A stretch of 36,318 nucleotides of DNA from an uncultured Bacteroidales bacterium (GCA_937915785.1 CALGGY010000118.1:1-36318); one strand, 5' to 3'; counted from the first letter of the stretch, positions 7,300 to 16,330 are shown. The notes: generated from the letters alone by a model not told the origin. Translations and numbers: made by a program.

Positions 7300-8748
7300 T
7301 TATTCGGCGTTGTAGTCGCGCTGGTATGTGGTGCCCACTTGGGCGTCGATTTTTTCGATGAGCCAGGTGCTGTTTGTTTCGTCGTATTTCATGGTGAAGG
7401 ATTTGATGGTGCGGTCGGCGTATTTTTCACCTTTGTAGTTTTTGGGGTAGAGTTGGGTGTAGTTTTGGTTGAGGCGAATCACGGCGGTGCTGCCGTTGTT
7501 TTCGAGGAAGGCTGTGCGTGGAGTCATTTCGAACTCGGCGCGTGGCATTTTTGCGAGGTAGCTGGCGGGTGTGGTAGGTTTATCTACATATTTGGTGTTT
7601 TCGTTGCCTTTTTTGTCTATGAGGGTGAACTGTATGCATTTGGCTTTTTTGTCCACAAACATACCTTCCAGTTCCTGACGGAGTTGTTTGTCTTTCTTTT
7701 CGGCGCTGGCGTAGGTGTTGAGTTTTTTCATGAAGTCGGAGACGGTTTGACCGGCTGCTCTGAGGCGGCGTTCTTTTTCGGGGTCGGATACTGGTTTATT
7801 GTTTTTGCTTTTGTAGGCGACGTTTACTATCTGTGCTTTTTTTGCGTCCAGATTGATGTCCACAGTAAAAGTGGGGGATACGTTCCAGCTGGCTTCAGGA
7901 TTGGTGTAGAGGCTCTGCTCATTTTCGGGGATGAAATCGTAGGGGTTGATGGCGTTTACGTTGATGGCGGGCATGGAACCTACGGTTATGGTGCCTTTGG
8001 CGGTGTTGATGTTGGATTCGGACACTTTGATTATTGATGGGTCAACGCTTTTGAGTGGTGTTACGCATTTGCTTTTGTCGAGGCCTGCTTTCTGATATTC
8101 GAAGTTGTTGTTTACATCGGCGTACCATTCTTGTATGGCTTTGGTTACAAGACCGGCCATCTCGCGTTTTTCGGAGGTGAGGATAGGGATGGCGTTTGTG
8201 GTTATGGAAACTATGTCCACAGCGGACTTTTTAATTTTGCTGTCGGTTCTCAGGGCACCTTTTTTCCAAGCGTCTTTTTTCTTGTCGTAGTATTTGCCCC
8301 AGTTGATGCACCATTTTATGTTTACACTGTTTCTCGAAATTTCTTGTTCGCCGTTGTATGTGGTGACCGATTTCACTTCGTAGGTGGTGGTGTAGTAGCT
8401 GAGGGATTCTTTTGTGGACTGGTCGGCAGATGTGCCCATGTCGAAATGCACGAGCTCCACGGTGATTTTTTTGTTATCTTCCATGACGTCGAACTGGCCT
8501 TGGATAGAGGTTTTCTTTACTCCGTATTTGGAGATGTTTTCAACAAGGAACTGCTTGCCGTTGTTGCCCACATTGTACCAGTTTGGCCCTTTTTTGGAGC
8601 TATGTGTGGAAAATGCTGTGGCTATGTCTTTGAAAAACTTTTCGCCACGTATTTTTACGGCATCTCTTTCCATTTGTTCGCGATTTTGCGCAATGGCCCC
8701 AAGCATAACCGACATGGCCATTGCAAACACTAATAATTTTGCTTTCAT
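7300..8748 (-). CDS. Secreted protein of unknown family (intact paralogue)
   Basis: A 482-residue protein with a signal peptide (residues 1-20, cleavage near GAIAQ). No family is recognised. The middle contains alternating strand-like segments and an INVNAINPYDF stretch. The C-terminal 100 residues (MFVDKKAKCIQFTLIDKKG and RTIKSFTMKYDETNSTWLIEKI) look like a repeated beta-rich unit that recurs in the broken paralogue at 9039-10505. The two genes are a tandem duplication; only this one is intact. It has its own -7 element (8853-8860) and a structured leader. As a predicted exported protein in a cluster of cytoplasmic phosphothreonine readers, it could be an extracytoplasmic partner or client of the pathway, but that is inference from position only. 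Confidence 0.8.
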   Translation of the reverse strand: MKAKLLVFAMAMSVMLGAIAQNREQMERDAVKIRGEKFFKDIATAFSTHSSKKGPNWYNVGNNGKQFLVENISKYGVKKTSIQGQFDVMEDNKKITVELVHFDMGTSADQSTKESLSYYTTTYEVKSVTTYNGEQEISRNSVNIKWCINWGKYYDKKKDAWKKGALRTDSKIKKSAVDIVSITTNAIPILTSEKREMAGLVTKAIQEWYADVNNNFEYQKAGLDKSKCVTPLKSVDPSIIKVSESNINTAKGTITVGSMPAINVNAINPYDFIPENEQSLYTNPEASWNVSPTFTVDINLDAKKAQIVNVAYKSKNNKPVSDPEKERRLRAAGQTVSDFMKKLNTYASAEKKDKQLRQELEGMFVDKKAKCIQFTLIDKKGNENTKYVDKPTTPASYLAKMPRAEFEMTPRTAFLENNGSTAVIRLNQNYTQLYPKNYKGEKYADRTIKSFTMKYDETNSTWLIEKIDAQVGTTYQRDYNAE

Positions 8749-8768
8749 TATTACTATTTTTTAAAAAA

Positions 8769-8821
8769 GGGACTTTGATTCAAGATATAAATCGTTCATT
8801 TTTAGGATATTGTAAAGTCCC
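8769..8821 (-). promoter_or_regulatory. Leader hairpin with 12-codon ORF and T run (attenuator-like)
   Basis: GGGACTTT (8769-8776) pairs with AAAGTCCC (8814-8821). On the minus strand the stem is followed at once by T6, like an intrinsic terminator. Inside it an ORF starts and reads MNDLYLESKSLF, ending in the T run just before the ATG at 8748. A leader-peptide attenuator is possible. Confidence 0.4.
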
Positions 8822-8852
8822 GTTAAACGAATGCCCTTTAATGACGATTTTG

Positions 8853-8860
8853 CAAATATA
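8853..8860 (-). promoter_or_regulatory. -7 element upstream of the 482-residue gene
   Basis: TATATTTG on the minus strand matches TAnnTTTG, about 100 nt upstream of the ATG. No TTTG at the -33 position is visible. The remaining stretch to 8970 holds long homopolymers (T10 at 8939-8948, G9 at 8949-8957) and no gene. Confidence 0.5.
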
Positions 8861-8972
8861 CGTTTTTTTTTGCATTTAGGAATTATAATTATTGTTTTTT
8901 TTTGCATTGTTTTTTGTTTTTGGCTATTTCGGGCAGTGTTTTTTTTTTGGGGGGGGGATTGGGATGGGGTAA

Positions 8973-9012
8973 AAAAAACGGTGCGGCGAAAAAAAATCGG
9001 GCACCGTTTTTT
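8973..9012 (-). terminator. Bidirectional terminator after the broken paralogue
   Basis: A perfect 12-bp stem (8973-8984 / 9001-9012) whose outer six pairs are A-T, giving a T6 tail on either strand, with a 16-nt loop. It lies 27 nt past the restored stop at 9039 and would close the long transcript that starts near 23520. Confidence 0.75.
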
Positions 9013-9038
9013 CGGGATTTTTGATTGCCTTAGGGTTA

Positions 9039-10505
9039 CTATTCTTCGGTATTTATGAGTCCGGTGGTTCCTTTCACGGCGTTGATTTTTTTCTATTTTC
9101 CACAACATGGATTCGTGGTCGTAAATAAGGTAAAGTTCTTTCTGTGTTTGGCCGGCGTATTTTTTGCCTTTGTATTTTTTGTGGTAGTTTTGTTTGTAGG
9201 TTTGGGTGAAAGGTATCATCACGTTGGTGGTTGAGCCATCAACAAACATGGCGTTGTCGAAGTTCATTTCGCTGTTGGCGTCGGGCATGCTGCGCAGGTA
9301 TTTTTTTGGCACGGTTGGTTTATCGACGTGTTTTTGGTTTTCGTTGCCTTTTTTGTCTATGAGGGTGAACTGTATGGTTTTTTTTTGTCCACAAACATTT
9401 CTTCAATTTCCTTGCCGAGTTGTTTTTTCATTTTTCGGTCCTTGGTGGTGGCAAATTCGGTGAGTTTGTCGTTGTAGCTGCCTGCAAACTGTGTGGCCTC
9501 GGACAGGATGCGGTCTTTCTCGCTGTCGCTCACGGGTGGGATGAACCTTACGTTGGAGAGGTTTACGTTGGTTATTTGCGCTGTGTTGGCCACTATGTCC
9601 ACATCGAGGGTGAACACAGGTTTTATTTTCCTGTAGGCGGAGATGGGGTCGGTGTAGTGCGACTCCAAGCCTTTGAGCACGGCCGGCCATGGGTCTTGCA
9701 TAAAGAGGCTGAACTCTTTGCCGGTAACGTTGATGGTTTGTCGGCTGGAGTTGCCGTTCAGCTCCACACTGATGGCCGGGCAGTCGATTTTGCTTGCATC
9801 GAGGGGCTTGAGGGCGGCGTTTTTGGTTATTCTGGCAAGGTCGGGGTTGCTGTTTATGTCGCGATACCAGTTGCAGATGGCATTTTTGGCGGTGACGATG
9901 GCTGCGCTTTTTTCTGTGCCGATGTACTCTATGTACTTGGAGTCGATTTTTTCGAGGGTTACTTTTTTGTATTCCGAGATGTTTTTCTTTTTGTTTTTCG
10001 AGAAATTCACTTTCCAGTGCAGAGTGATGTTGTAGCGTCCGGTGCTTGAGGCGGTGCTTTCCTTTTTATCGGTTTTTGAGGCCGGGGGCTTTACTTGGCA
10101 ACGGGTGGTGTAGTTGGTGCATTTTTCGATATTTACCACAACACCTTTTTTGTTTTTTTCGCCTTCAGATATTTTTTTCGGCTTGGGCTGTGGTGATGAT
10201 GTAAAAGTCGGAACTGACGTTTTTGTCTATTAGTTCTTCATATGTTTTTCCAGACTGATTTTTTCAATTCCGAAAGAGATGAGTTTTGAATTAACCACAA
10301 AGAATTGTTCCGAATTGTCGGCATTTCCCCAAGTTACTTTTGGTTTGTCCTTGTGTGTGGCAAAGCCGTTTTTTCATATTGTTCACAAAGGCGTTGTGCG
10401 CTTCGTTCACTTTTTGGGCAGCTGTGGTTTCATCTTTTGGCAATTGAGCTGCTGCGCTCAAGGCTAAGCATTAAGTAGCTGTAATAAATAAAAATTTTTT
10501 TTCAT
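9039..10505 (-). pseudogene. Broken tandem paralogue of the 482-residue secreted protein
   Basis: The reading frame can be followed from ATG 10505 to TAG 9039 only by shifting at six places: near 10467, then at runs of 6, 5, 7, 9 and 7 A (minus strand) at 10369-10374, 10245-10249, 10172-10178, 9378-9386 and 9086-9092. The reconstructed protein of about 487 residues matches the intact neighbour in length. It has a signal peptide ending LSAAAQ, the shared MFVDKK / IQFTLIDKKGNEN block, and an end IEKINAVKGTT against IEKIDAQVGTT in the neighbour. Between the shifts no nonsense codons or obvious decay are seen, so the damage is very recent or the indels are sequence errors. The longest intact pieces are 9357-10139 and the C-terminal part beginning near 9312. 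Confidence 0.8.
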
Positions 10506-10528
10506 CTTTTTTTTAGTTATAATATGAT

Positions 10529-12307
10529 TTATTTTTTCAATACTAATCTGAATCCAGTGCTTGCGCTTTTTTCATCGTCGCAGTAACGCTTGAAAATGGA
10601 AACAGAATTTTCTTTGGTATCTTCGAATGAGCCGCCCCGCACCACATGCCCTTTTTCGGAGAATGTCGTGTTTACTGGGTTGTTGGAGCCTCCGTTGATG
10701 TAGAAAGAGTCGTTGTACCAGTCGAGGCACCATTCGGCCACGTTGCCGCTCATTTCATAAATTCCCAGTTTGTTGTGCGAGTGTGCCACCGTGTCGTCCA
10801 CCATACGTGCGTTGTCGCTGTCCCAGCGTATGTTGTCGGGGTGTCCGGCAAAAGGGTGTCCTTCTTCGCCAATTTTTCCGCCACGGGCTGCGTATTCCCA
10901 TTGTGCTTCGGTGGGCAGGGCGAAAGTTTCGCCCGTTTTTGCGTTAAGTTTGGTTATGAACTGCTGCACTTCGTCGAACGATACGTTCTCCACGGGGAAA
11001 CGGCCTTTTTCGTCGTTGGAGAAGGCGTGTCCCGAGTGCGATTCGGAGGGTTGGTATTCGGATGGGTTGTAGCCCATTATCGCTTGCCAGAATTTTTGCG
11101 ACACTTCGAACTGCCCTATGTAGAAACCGTCGAGGGTTACGGTGTGTTCGGGCATGTCCCCCTCATCATCATCTTCGTTTTCTTTGTTGTTGCCCATAGT
11201 AAAGGTGCCGCCCTCCACCCAAATCATGGGATATATGTCCATGCCGGTGAAGTCCTCGGTTTCTGCTATGGCTTTGCCATTTTCAACAATGGTCTTCACC
11301 AGCCATATTGCAAGTACGGCTATTAATGCCACGGCAGCCACGATGACCCACATCACCCATTTTTTGTTTTTTTCCACCACTATGGTTTCGGTTTTGGCAC
11401 CCAAGGTTTCGTCCACCAGTTCGGAGGGTTTTACGTTGAGCAGGTCGTCCATAAACTCTTGCACCGACTGGTGCCGGTTTTCGGGTTTTATCTGCATGGC
11501 TTTTAGTATGGTACGGTTCACCTCGTCGGGTATGTCGGGGTTGAGGGCCTTGGGTTCTTGCATGGTTTCGGACATTCGGGCGGCGGCTTCGAGGGGCTCT
11601 TTGCCTGTGAGCAGGAAGTACATTGTGGCGCCAATGGCGTATATATCGGTATAGGAACCTTTGCGGCTGTTGCGGGTGTATTGTTCGGTAGGCGCGTAGC
11701 CGCGGGTGAGCATTGAGGTGTGGGCTTGGGTTTTGTCCTCTTCGAATTCGCGAGCCGAGCCAAAGTCGATAAGTATGGCTTTGTATTCGGCGGTAATCAT
11801 TATATTATCGGGTTTGATGTCGCGGTGCAGTATGTGTCGTTGGTGTATGTAGCCCACGGCAGCGGTTATCTGTGCCACAAAGTTGATGACGTCGGGGGTG
11901 GAAAGGGGGCCGTTTTTCTCCACTATGCTCTGCAGGCTACGCCCTTCGATAAAGGGCATCACCATGTACGAGGTGTTGTTTTCGTCGAACACGTCGATTA
12001 TTTCCACAATATTGGGGTGGTGCAGGTTGGCGAGGGTTTTGGCTTCGCGTACAAACGACTGGCGGAAACGTTCGTAATCGTCGTCGCTAAAGCCTTGCGG
12101 CCGCACGGTGCGGGCTTGGGTGTTGCGCAGGCAGCGTCCGGCCGGGAAATACTCCTTTATGCACACTGTGCGGCCAAGGCCTTGCTGCACGGCGCGGTAG
12201 GTGATGCCGAAACCGCCTTCGCCTATCTTTTTCTCAATAATATACTTTCCGGCATTGAGAGCCGTGCCTGGCTGGAGTTCTTTGTATAGTTGTTGGTTTT
12301 CTTCCAT
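10529..12307 (-). CDS. Ser/Thr kinase - TM - FGE-sulfatase fusion
   Basis: Residues about 22-290 are a Hanks-type kinase with all key residues: GEGGFG (29-34), Lys51 in CIKE, HRDIKPDN (Asp163, Asn168) and DFG (Asp181). The activation segment carries TSMLTRGYAPTEQY. A basic stretch and one membrane helix follow (about 316-340, WVMWVIVAAVALIAV). Residues about 355-592 are an FGE-sulfatase (SUMF1/DUF323) domain: WVEGGTFTMG, LPTEAQWEYAARGG, MSGNVAEWCLDW, VVRGGSF and GFRLV. Such fusions are known in Planctomycetes and Myxococcota. The C-terminal domain should lie outside the cytoplasm and may sense a ligand rather than make formylglycine. The juxtamembrane ETLGAKTETIVVEK offers possible autophosphorylation threonines. 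It is 9 nt from an FHA gene. With the kinase at 15430-16326 it is a candidate writer for the FHA readers. Confidence 0.93.
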   Translation of the reverse strand: MEENQQLYKELQPGTALNAGKYIIEKKIGEGGFGITYRAVQQGLGRTVCIKEYFPAGRCLRNTQARTVRPQGFSDDDYERFRQSFVREAKTLANLHHPNIVEIIDVFDENNTSYMVMPFIEGRSLQSIVEKNGPLSTPDVINFVAQITAAVGYIHQRHILHRDIKPDNIMITAEYKAILIDFGSAREFEEDKTQAHTSMLTRGYAPTEQYTRNSRKGSYTDIYAIGATMYFLLTGKEPLEAAARMSETMQEPKALNPDIPDEVNRTILKAMQIKPENRHQSVQEFMDDLLNVKPSELVDETLGAKTETIVVEKNKKWVMWVIVAAVALIAVLAIWLVKTIVENGKAIAETEDFTGMDIYPMIWVEGGTFTMGNNKENEDDDEGDMPEHTVTLDGFYIGQFEVSQKFWQAIMGYNPSEYQPSESHSGHAFSNDEKGRFPVENVSFDEVQQFITKLNAKTGETFALPTEAQWEYAARGGKIGEEGHPFAGHPDNIRWDSDNARMVDDTVAHSHNKLGIYEMSGNVAEWCLDWYNDSFYINGGSNNPVNTTFSEKGHVVRGGSFEDTKENSVSIFKRYCDDEKSASTGFRLVLKK

Positions 12308-12316
12308 GTTTTTTTA

Positions 12317-12880
12317 TTAGTAAACATTAGCTACTATTATGATGATTATTATTGCGGCTATGGTCCACAGTATGCCCAATATCAAACCGGCGATGCCGAG
12401 ACCGCGAGCGGGTTCGCGGCGGCTTATTGACACTATTCCGAAAATAATGGCTAACAGGCTGATACCGAGCAGCCCCAGTATGAATGAAGCTATGCCAAAG
12501 CCGCTGCCTTTGTGGGGTTCGGGTGTCGGTGGTGCCACGTAAACATTAACTGGCGATTTCTGCTCGTATGGCTGGTAGTTTTGCTGTGGCTGCACATAGG
12601 TGGGGCCTTGGTTTGGAGATGTGCCTTGTGCCCTGCTGCCGAAATAGTTTTGCCACGGCAGGGTGGTGTTGCCTATGCGAACTATGTCGCCAGGCTGCAG
12701 TTGGGTCTCGCCTTGACGGCGCACGCCGTTGATATAGGTCCCGTTGGTTGAGTTGAGGTCCAAAATGCGGCTGTTGCCATAGTCGTCCATTATAAACTGG
12801 CAGTGGTTGCCACTTACGGTAGGGTCGTTCTGGATTACGATGTCGTTGGCGGTGCTGCGACCTACTCTTATTATTTTCAT
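12317..12880 (-). CDS. FHA-domain membrane protein with DUF4190-like tail
   Basis: A 187-residue protein. Residues 1-85 are an FHA domain (GRSTAND, SGNHC, STNGTYINGVRR). A Gln/Pro-rich linker follows, then two hydrophobic hairpin segments (about 125-148 and 160-185) with SRREPARGLGIAGLILG between, typical of small DUF4190-type membrane modules. It is the same architecture as 5902-6447. It sits 9 nt upstream of the kinase-FGE gene, suggesting a membrane-tethered reader for that kinase (inference). Confidence 0.92.
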   Translation of the reverse strand: MKIIRVGRSTANDIVIQNDPTVSGNHCQFIMDDYGNSRILDLNSTNGTYINGVRRQGETQLQPGDIVRIGNTTLPWQNYFGSRAQGTSPNQGPTYVQPQQNYQPYEQKSPVNVYVAPPTPEPHKGSGFGIASFILGLLGISLLAIIFGIVSISRREPARGLGIAGLILGILWTIAAIIIIIIVANVY

Positions 12881-12950
12881 GGTTTGATGTTTTGATTATT
12901 ATATTTATTATTTGGTTTTGCTTTATTCTTTTTATGGCGGCTTGCTATCG

Positions 12951-13211
12951 TTAATGCCACACCCCCTGGTTCTGCCTCATTGTTTTTCTCATGTTTCGTG
13001 GAGTGTGCACGCCGTTTTGTGCATAGTCGAAGAAAAGCCATTTGCCGTTGACTTTTTTCATGTAAAAATCCAATTGTTTGCGACCATTCCTTTTAAACCG
13101 TACCACAACTGTGTTGTCGCCAGTCTTAATGGTTTCGGCTGGTAATGTTTTGTAGGCTTGTATGGCTTTTTGCCTGGCGACGTCGTCATCAATCTGCATA
13201 CCGTATTTGAA
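12951..13211 (-). pseudogene. In-frame 3' continuation of the FHA gene after a TAA
   Basis: Directly after the TAA at 13212-13214 the same frame continues F-K-Y-G-M-Q-I and stays open to 12951. It carries VVVRFKRNGRKQLDFYMKKVNG and WLFFDY, the strand pattern of NTF2-like/DUF4878 domains. The N-terminal helices of that domain lie before the stop (VAVAMCEGDTRTIRSLS). One C-to-T change (CAA to TAA) would explain the split. An ATG at 13199 could restart translation, but would give only half a domain. Confidence 0.7.
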
Positions 13212-14291
13212 TTATTCCATGATTTCGTTGTACATGTCGTTTGTGCTAAGAGAGCGGATAGTGCGGGTGTCGCCTTCGCACATGGCAACAGCAACACGCC
13301 GTGCAGTCTGTTCGGCGGTGTTCACGGTTATGCTTTCGCTGCCGGAAGATGAGCCTTCGGGAGTGTATGAGAGCCCGTGGCAGTTACATACCGCAATTTG
13401 TGATACGCGCACTGACGAGCAGATGCTTTGATACACAGAAGCTGATATTGCCGATACTTGGAAATAGCAGTCGAAACAGGATGGGTTGGCCACGGCATGT
13501 ATTGCCTCAATCTGCGATGATGTGAACTGGCTGTAGCTGAAGGCGAAATAGGTGCATGTGGCCTCGTCGTAGGCTGTGATATATTTTTCGTAGCGGTGCG
13601 CCCAGTAGTTGTAGTAATAGTAATCTACCATAAACGTGAGGTCGGGATAGACTTCCACCATCTCTCCCCATGTGCGGCCAACGCTGATGTTTTTTTCTGT
13701 ATTGTAGCTTTTGCCCACTGTGGTGAACGAGTAAACTTCGTCGGTTTCCGATCCCATGCTCACGGCCACCTCGCCGCCTATGAGGTAGTAGTCGAAACTG
13801 GAGATGGAAATCACTATGTCCTCGAGGTTTTCCGAAGTGTATTTTTTGATGTTTGCCGATGGGTTGGCCTCACGCAGTTGGTCGATATTCATGCCAAAAG
13901 CCAGTTCCACGTCGTTTATGCGGAAATGCCCGGGTTTGGGGTTGGAGGGGTTTTTCTGTGCAAGTAGCACTATTATTACAACTATTGCGGCCAAAAGCAG
14001 CACTCCGCCCACAATGCCGAGCACTATGCCCGCAGTGTGCGAATTGTTAGTTTTGAAATACTGCTGCCACTGCACTGGCACGTTGCCCGCGCGCACTTGG
14101 TCGGAGTAGGAGAGTTGCACTTCGCCCGCTATGCGGCGGCCGTTCACATAAGTGCCGTTGGTGCTTCCGAAATCGGCGATGGTGAAAGTTCCGTTGTCGT
14201 GCCGCACTATCTGGCAGTGGTGGCGGCTTACGCTGGCGTCGCTTATTGTAATGGTGTTTTGGGGGGTACGCCCTATGGTTATTATTTTCAT
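13212..14291 (-). CDS. FHA-TM protein with split C-terminal domain
   Basis: The ATG at 14291 (MKIITIG) is chosen because the FHA domain begins there. Residues 1-85: GRTPQN, SRHHC, STNGTYVNG. One membrane helix (about 98-122, AGIVLGIVGGVLLLAAIVVIIVLL) follows, then an extracytoplasmic region of about 185 residues starting FRINDVELAFGM with several Cys and Tyr residues. The last 45 residues begin an NTF2-like/DUF4878-type domain that is cut by TAA at 13212 and continues in frame to 12951. So the protein is either truncated by a nonsense mutation or extended by read-through. The FHA core shares 64 identical nucleotides with the gene at 5902. It is 10 nt downstream of the double-FHA gene. Confidence 0.85.
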   Translation of the reverse strand: MKIITIGRTPQNTITISDASVSRHHCQIVRHDNGTFTIADFGSTNGTYVNGRRIAGEVQLSYSDQVRAGNVPVQWQQYFKTNNSHTAGIVLGIVGGVLLLAAIVVIIVLLAQKNPSNPKPGHFRINDVELAFGMNIDQLREANPSANIKKYTSENLEDIVISISSFDYYLIGGEVAVSMGSETDEVYSFTTVGKSYNTEKNISVGRTWGEMVEVYPDLTFMVDYYYYNYWAHRYEKYITAYDEATCTYFAFSYSQFTSSQIEAIHAVANPSCFDCYFQVSAISASVYQSICSSVRVSQIAVCNCHGLSYTPEGSSSGSESITVNTAEQTARRVAVAMCEGDTRTIRSLSTNDMYNEIME

Positions 14292-14301
14292 GGTGAAAAT
14301 A

Positions 14302-15411
14302 TTATATGTTGGATATTTGTTTGGCAAAAATGGCTAATGGCAGAAACAGCAGCCCCGCTACAAGGCCGATGTTGGCTAGACGTATACCCGCCGATGAGAT
14401 TATGTTTGTTTTTGTGCCAAACGCTTTGTTGAACAAATGCGCGAGTCCGCCGAAAAGCATGGTGGCGATTATTCCGAACCAATGCCCGCCGGTGCCCATG
14501 GCGCCGCGCAGGTGCAGTGCAAACAGCTGAAAAAAATTGTTCTGCGATTCCACGTATGAGTCCACTTGGCCTTTGAAAGAGACGAAATAGCTGAAAAACA
14601 GGTATGTGGCGATTGCCGTGGAAATCAATCCTGCAACAAAAGTTAGCATTGCTTTGTTGTCGTATCCGGTTTTTGTGGTTGGGTGGGCGTGTTTTCTTTT
14701 TGTGTTGTTGGTTTTGTGGATTTGTGTGGTGTGTTGAGGTTGTGGCGCTGTGTTGGCGTCATTGTTTTCGGCGTTGCCCCGGGTGGGCTGTTTTTGCGCT
14801 GGTTGTGGAGCCGCCGAGGGTATGTGTTGCTCTGCGGTAGGTAGGGGTGGTGTTTGTGTATATTGGGTAGTTGGAGGGGGTGTCGGGGTGTTTTTTCCCG
14901 GGTTGGTTTCGAAATAGTTGAGCCAAGGCAGCAGGAAGTCGCCAAGAAAAACTTTGTCGCCAAGGTGGAGAGTGATTTTGCCCTTCACTAAGCATCCGTT
15001 TACGAAAGTGCCGTTGGTGCTGCCGAGGTCTTCTATGGTAAAGCTGCCGTTGCTGTGTTGCTCTATTCGGCAGTGACAGCGGCTCACTTCTTCGTTGATT
15101 ATCTGCACGTCGTTGTTTGGCAGGCGTCCGAATGATATTGTTTTTTGGGGAACGGTTTTTGGTGCCTTTTGGGTGAAGAATTGTTCCCAATGCAGTTGAA
15201 AATTGCCGAGTGTAACTATGTCGCCCGGGAGCAGGGGGGCTTGTCCGCTTATGCGCTGGTTGTTTACGTAGGTGCCGTTTTTGCTGTTTAAATCGGCTAT
15301 GTAGAAAGCTCCATTATCGCGCTGCACTATTTGGCAGTGGCTGCGAGACACACTCTCATTGTCTATGACAAAGTTGTTTTCGGGCAGTCGCCCAATGGTT
15401 ATCTTTCTCAT
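14302..15411 (-). CDS. Tandem double-FHA membrane protein
   Basis: Two FHA domains in tandem. The first (residues about 1-75) has GRLPENN, SRSHC and SKNGTYVN. The second (about 93-165) has GRLPNND, SRCHC and STNGTFVNG. A long low-complexity linker of Pro, Thr and Gln (about 168-245) follows, then two or three hydrophobic segments (about 250-275, 305-330, 340-365). The canonical Arg/Ser/His/Asn residues are kept in both FHAs, so both could bind phosphothreonine, allowing bridging of two partners or avidity. It starts 18 nt after the kinase at 15430-16326, and may be its adaptor. Confidence 0.93.
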   Translation of the reverse strand: MRKITIGRLPENNFVIDNESVSRSHCQIVQRDNGAFYIADLNSKNGTYVNNQRISGQAPLLPGDIVTLGNFQLHWEQFFTQKAPKTVPQKTISFGRLPNNDVQIINEEVSRCHCRIEQHSNGSFTIEDLGSTNGTFVNGCLVKGKITLHLGDKVFLGDFLLPWLNYFETNPGKNTPTPPPTTQYTQTPPLPTAEQHIPSAAPQPAQKQPTRGNAENNDANTAPQPQHTTQIHKTNNTKRKHAHPTTKTGYDNKAMLTFVAGLISTAIATYLFFSYFVSFKGQVDSYVESQNNFFQLFALHLRGAMGTGGHWFGIIATMLFGGLAHLFNKAFGTKTNIISSAGIRLANIGLVAGLLFLPLAIFAKQISNI

Positions 15412-15429
15412 TTTTCAAGTTGTGTTGGT

Positions 15430-16326
15430 TTAGTTTACTACTCGGCGATGCTTTTTTTCGTCGCGCATTTTTTTAATTTTCATGTAATATTCCAGAGCAT
15501 CGGAAAACTCTTCGCAGGTTTGATAGCGAGCCAGCGGGTTTTTGGCTGTGGCTTTTTCCACTATGGTCTGCAGTTCGTCGCCAATTATCGGATAGAAGTC
15601 TTTCATTTGCGGAGTGGGCTGGTTTTTAATCTTGGCGCGTATTTCGGTGATGCTGGAGCCGTTGAAAGGCAGGTGGCCTGTAAGCATTTCGAAAAGCACC
15701 ACTCCAAGGGCGAAGATGTCGGAGTATTTGCCGAGGTTACCTTTTTCCGATTGTTCGGGGGGCATGTATGCCGGTGTGCCGAAGCCTTGGCCGGTGCTTG
15801 TGCTGTTTGCCGATATGCGCGAGGCTATGCCAAGGTCTATGAGCTTTATCCTGTCGCCTTGCTGCAGCATTACGTTGTTCGATTTCAAGTCGAGGTGCAG
15901 CACTCCGTTGAAAATGCGCAGGTGTGGTATCACAGCCTTATGCAAAAAGCCAACGGCATCCAGTATCTGCAAAAATATAGGCAACGCTCTTTCTTCGGGC
16001 AACAGGCCTATTTGGCGGTAGATGTAGTCTTCGAGGTTCTGGCCTTCCACAAATTCCATCACAATGAACATCTGTTTGGTTTGCGGAATGTCGATAAAAT
16101 CGACAAGGTTTGGTATGTTTGGGTGGCGTGCGTAAAGCATGAGCTGTGTTTCCATGTTTCGGAAATTGTCGCGTATGGCCGTGTTGGTCATGTGGCGCAG
16201 TTTAAGTTCTTTTATGGCCACGGGGAAACCGCTGCGCTTGTCTATGGCCCAATATACGCGGGCGGTGCCGCCCTCGGCCACAAGATGCACTATGTCGTAG
16301 TATTGCAGTTGGGGAAATCCGTTCAT
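15430..16326 (-). CDS. Soluble Ser/Thr protein kinase with HLD and DLG variants
   Basis: A 298-residue stand-alone kinase domain with no membrane segment. Glycine loop AEGGTARVY (17-25), Lys39 in VAIKE, catalytic loop HLDLKSNN (Asp146, Asn151) and magnesium loop DLG (Asp164). The Arg of HRD is Leu and the Phe of DFG is Leu; DLG occurs in many active kinases, while loss of the HRD Arg suggests activity that does not need activation-loop phosphorylation. GTPAYMPPEQ marks the activation segment end. An insertion before the catalytic loop (KAVIPHLRIFNGV) is unusual. It is flanked at 4 and 18 nt by FHA genes, with PP2C two genes upstream in the transcript. Confidence 0.92.
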   Translation of the reverse strand: MNGFPQLQYYDIVHLVAEGGTARVYWAIDKRSGFPVAIKELKLRHMTNTAIRDNFRNMETQLMLYARHPNIPNLVDFIDIPQTKQMFIVMEFVEGQNLEDYIYRQIGLLPEERALPIFLQILDAVGFLHKAVIPHLRIFNGVLHLDLKSNNVMLQQGDRIKLIDLGIASRISANSTSTGQGFGTPAYMPPEQSEKGNLGKYSDIFALGVVLFEMLTGHLPFNGSSITEIRAKIKNQPTPQMKDFYPIIGDELQTIVEKATAKNPLARYQTCEEFSDALEYYMKIKKMRDEKKHRRVVN

Positions 16327-16330
16327 GGTG

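Noticed and set aside
8761..8900. C-terminal tail of the broken paralogue running to 8761
   Set aside because: The true end is TAG at 9039, after a one-base shift; the longer frame reads through a terminator and homopolymers.
10440..10505. Two separate frameshifts at the start of the broken paralogue
   Set aside because: A single shift near 10467 already gives a normal signal peptide ending LSAAAQ, so one event is the simpler reading.
10646..11326. Long plus-strand ORF antisense to the kinase gene (and similar ones across the array)
   Set aside because: These are mirror frames of well-supported genes, with low-complexity composition and no domain pattern.
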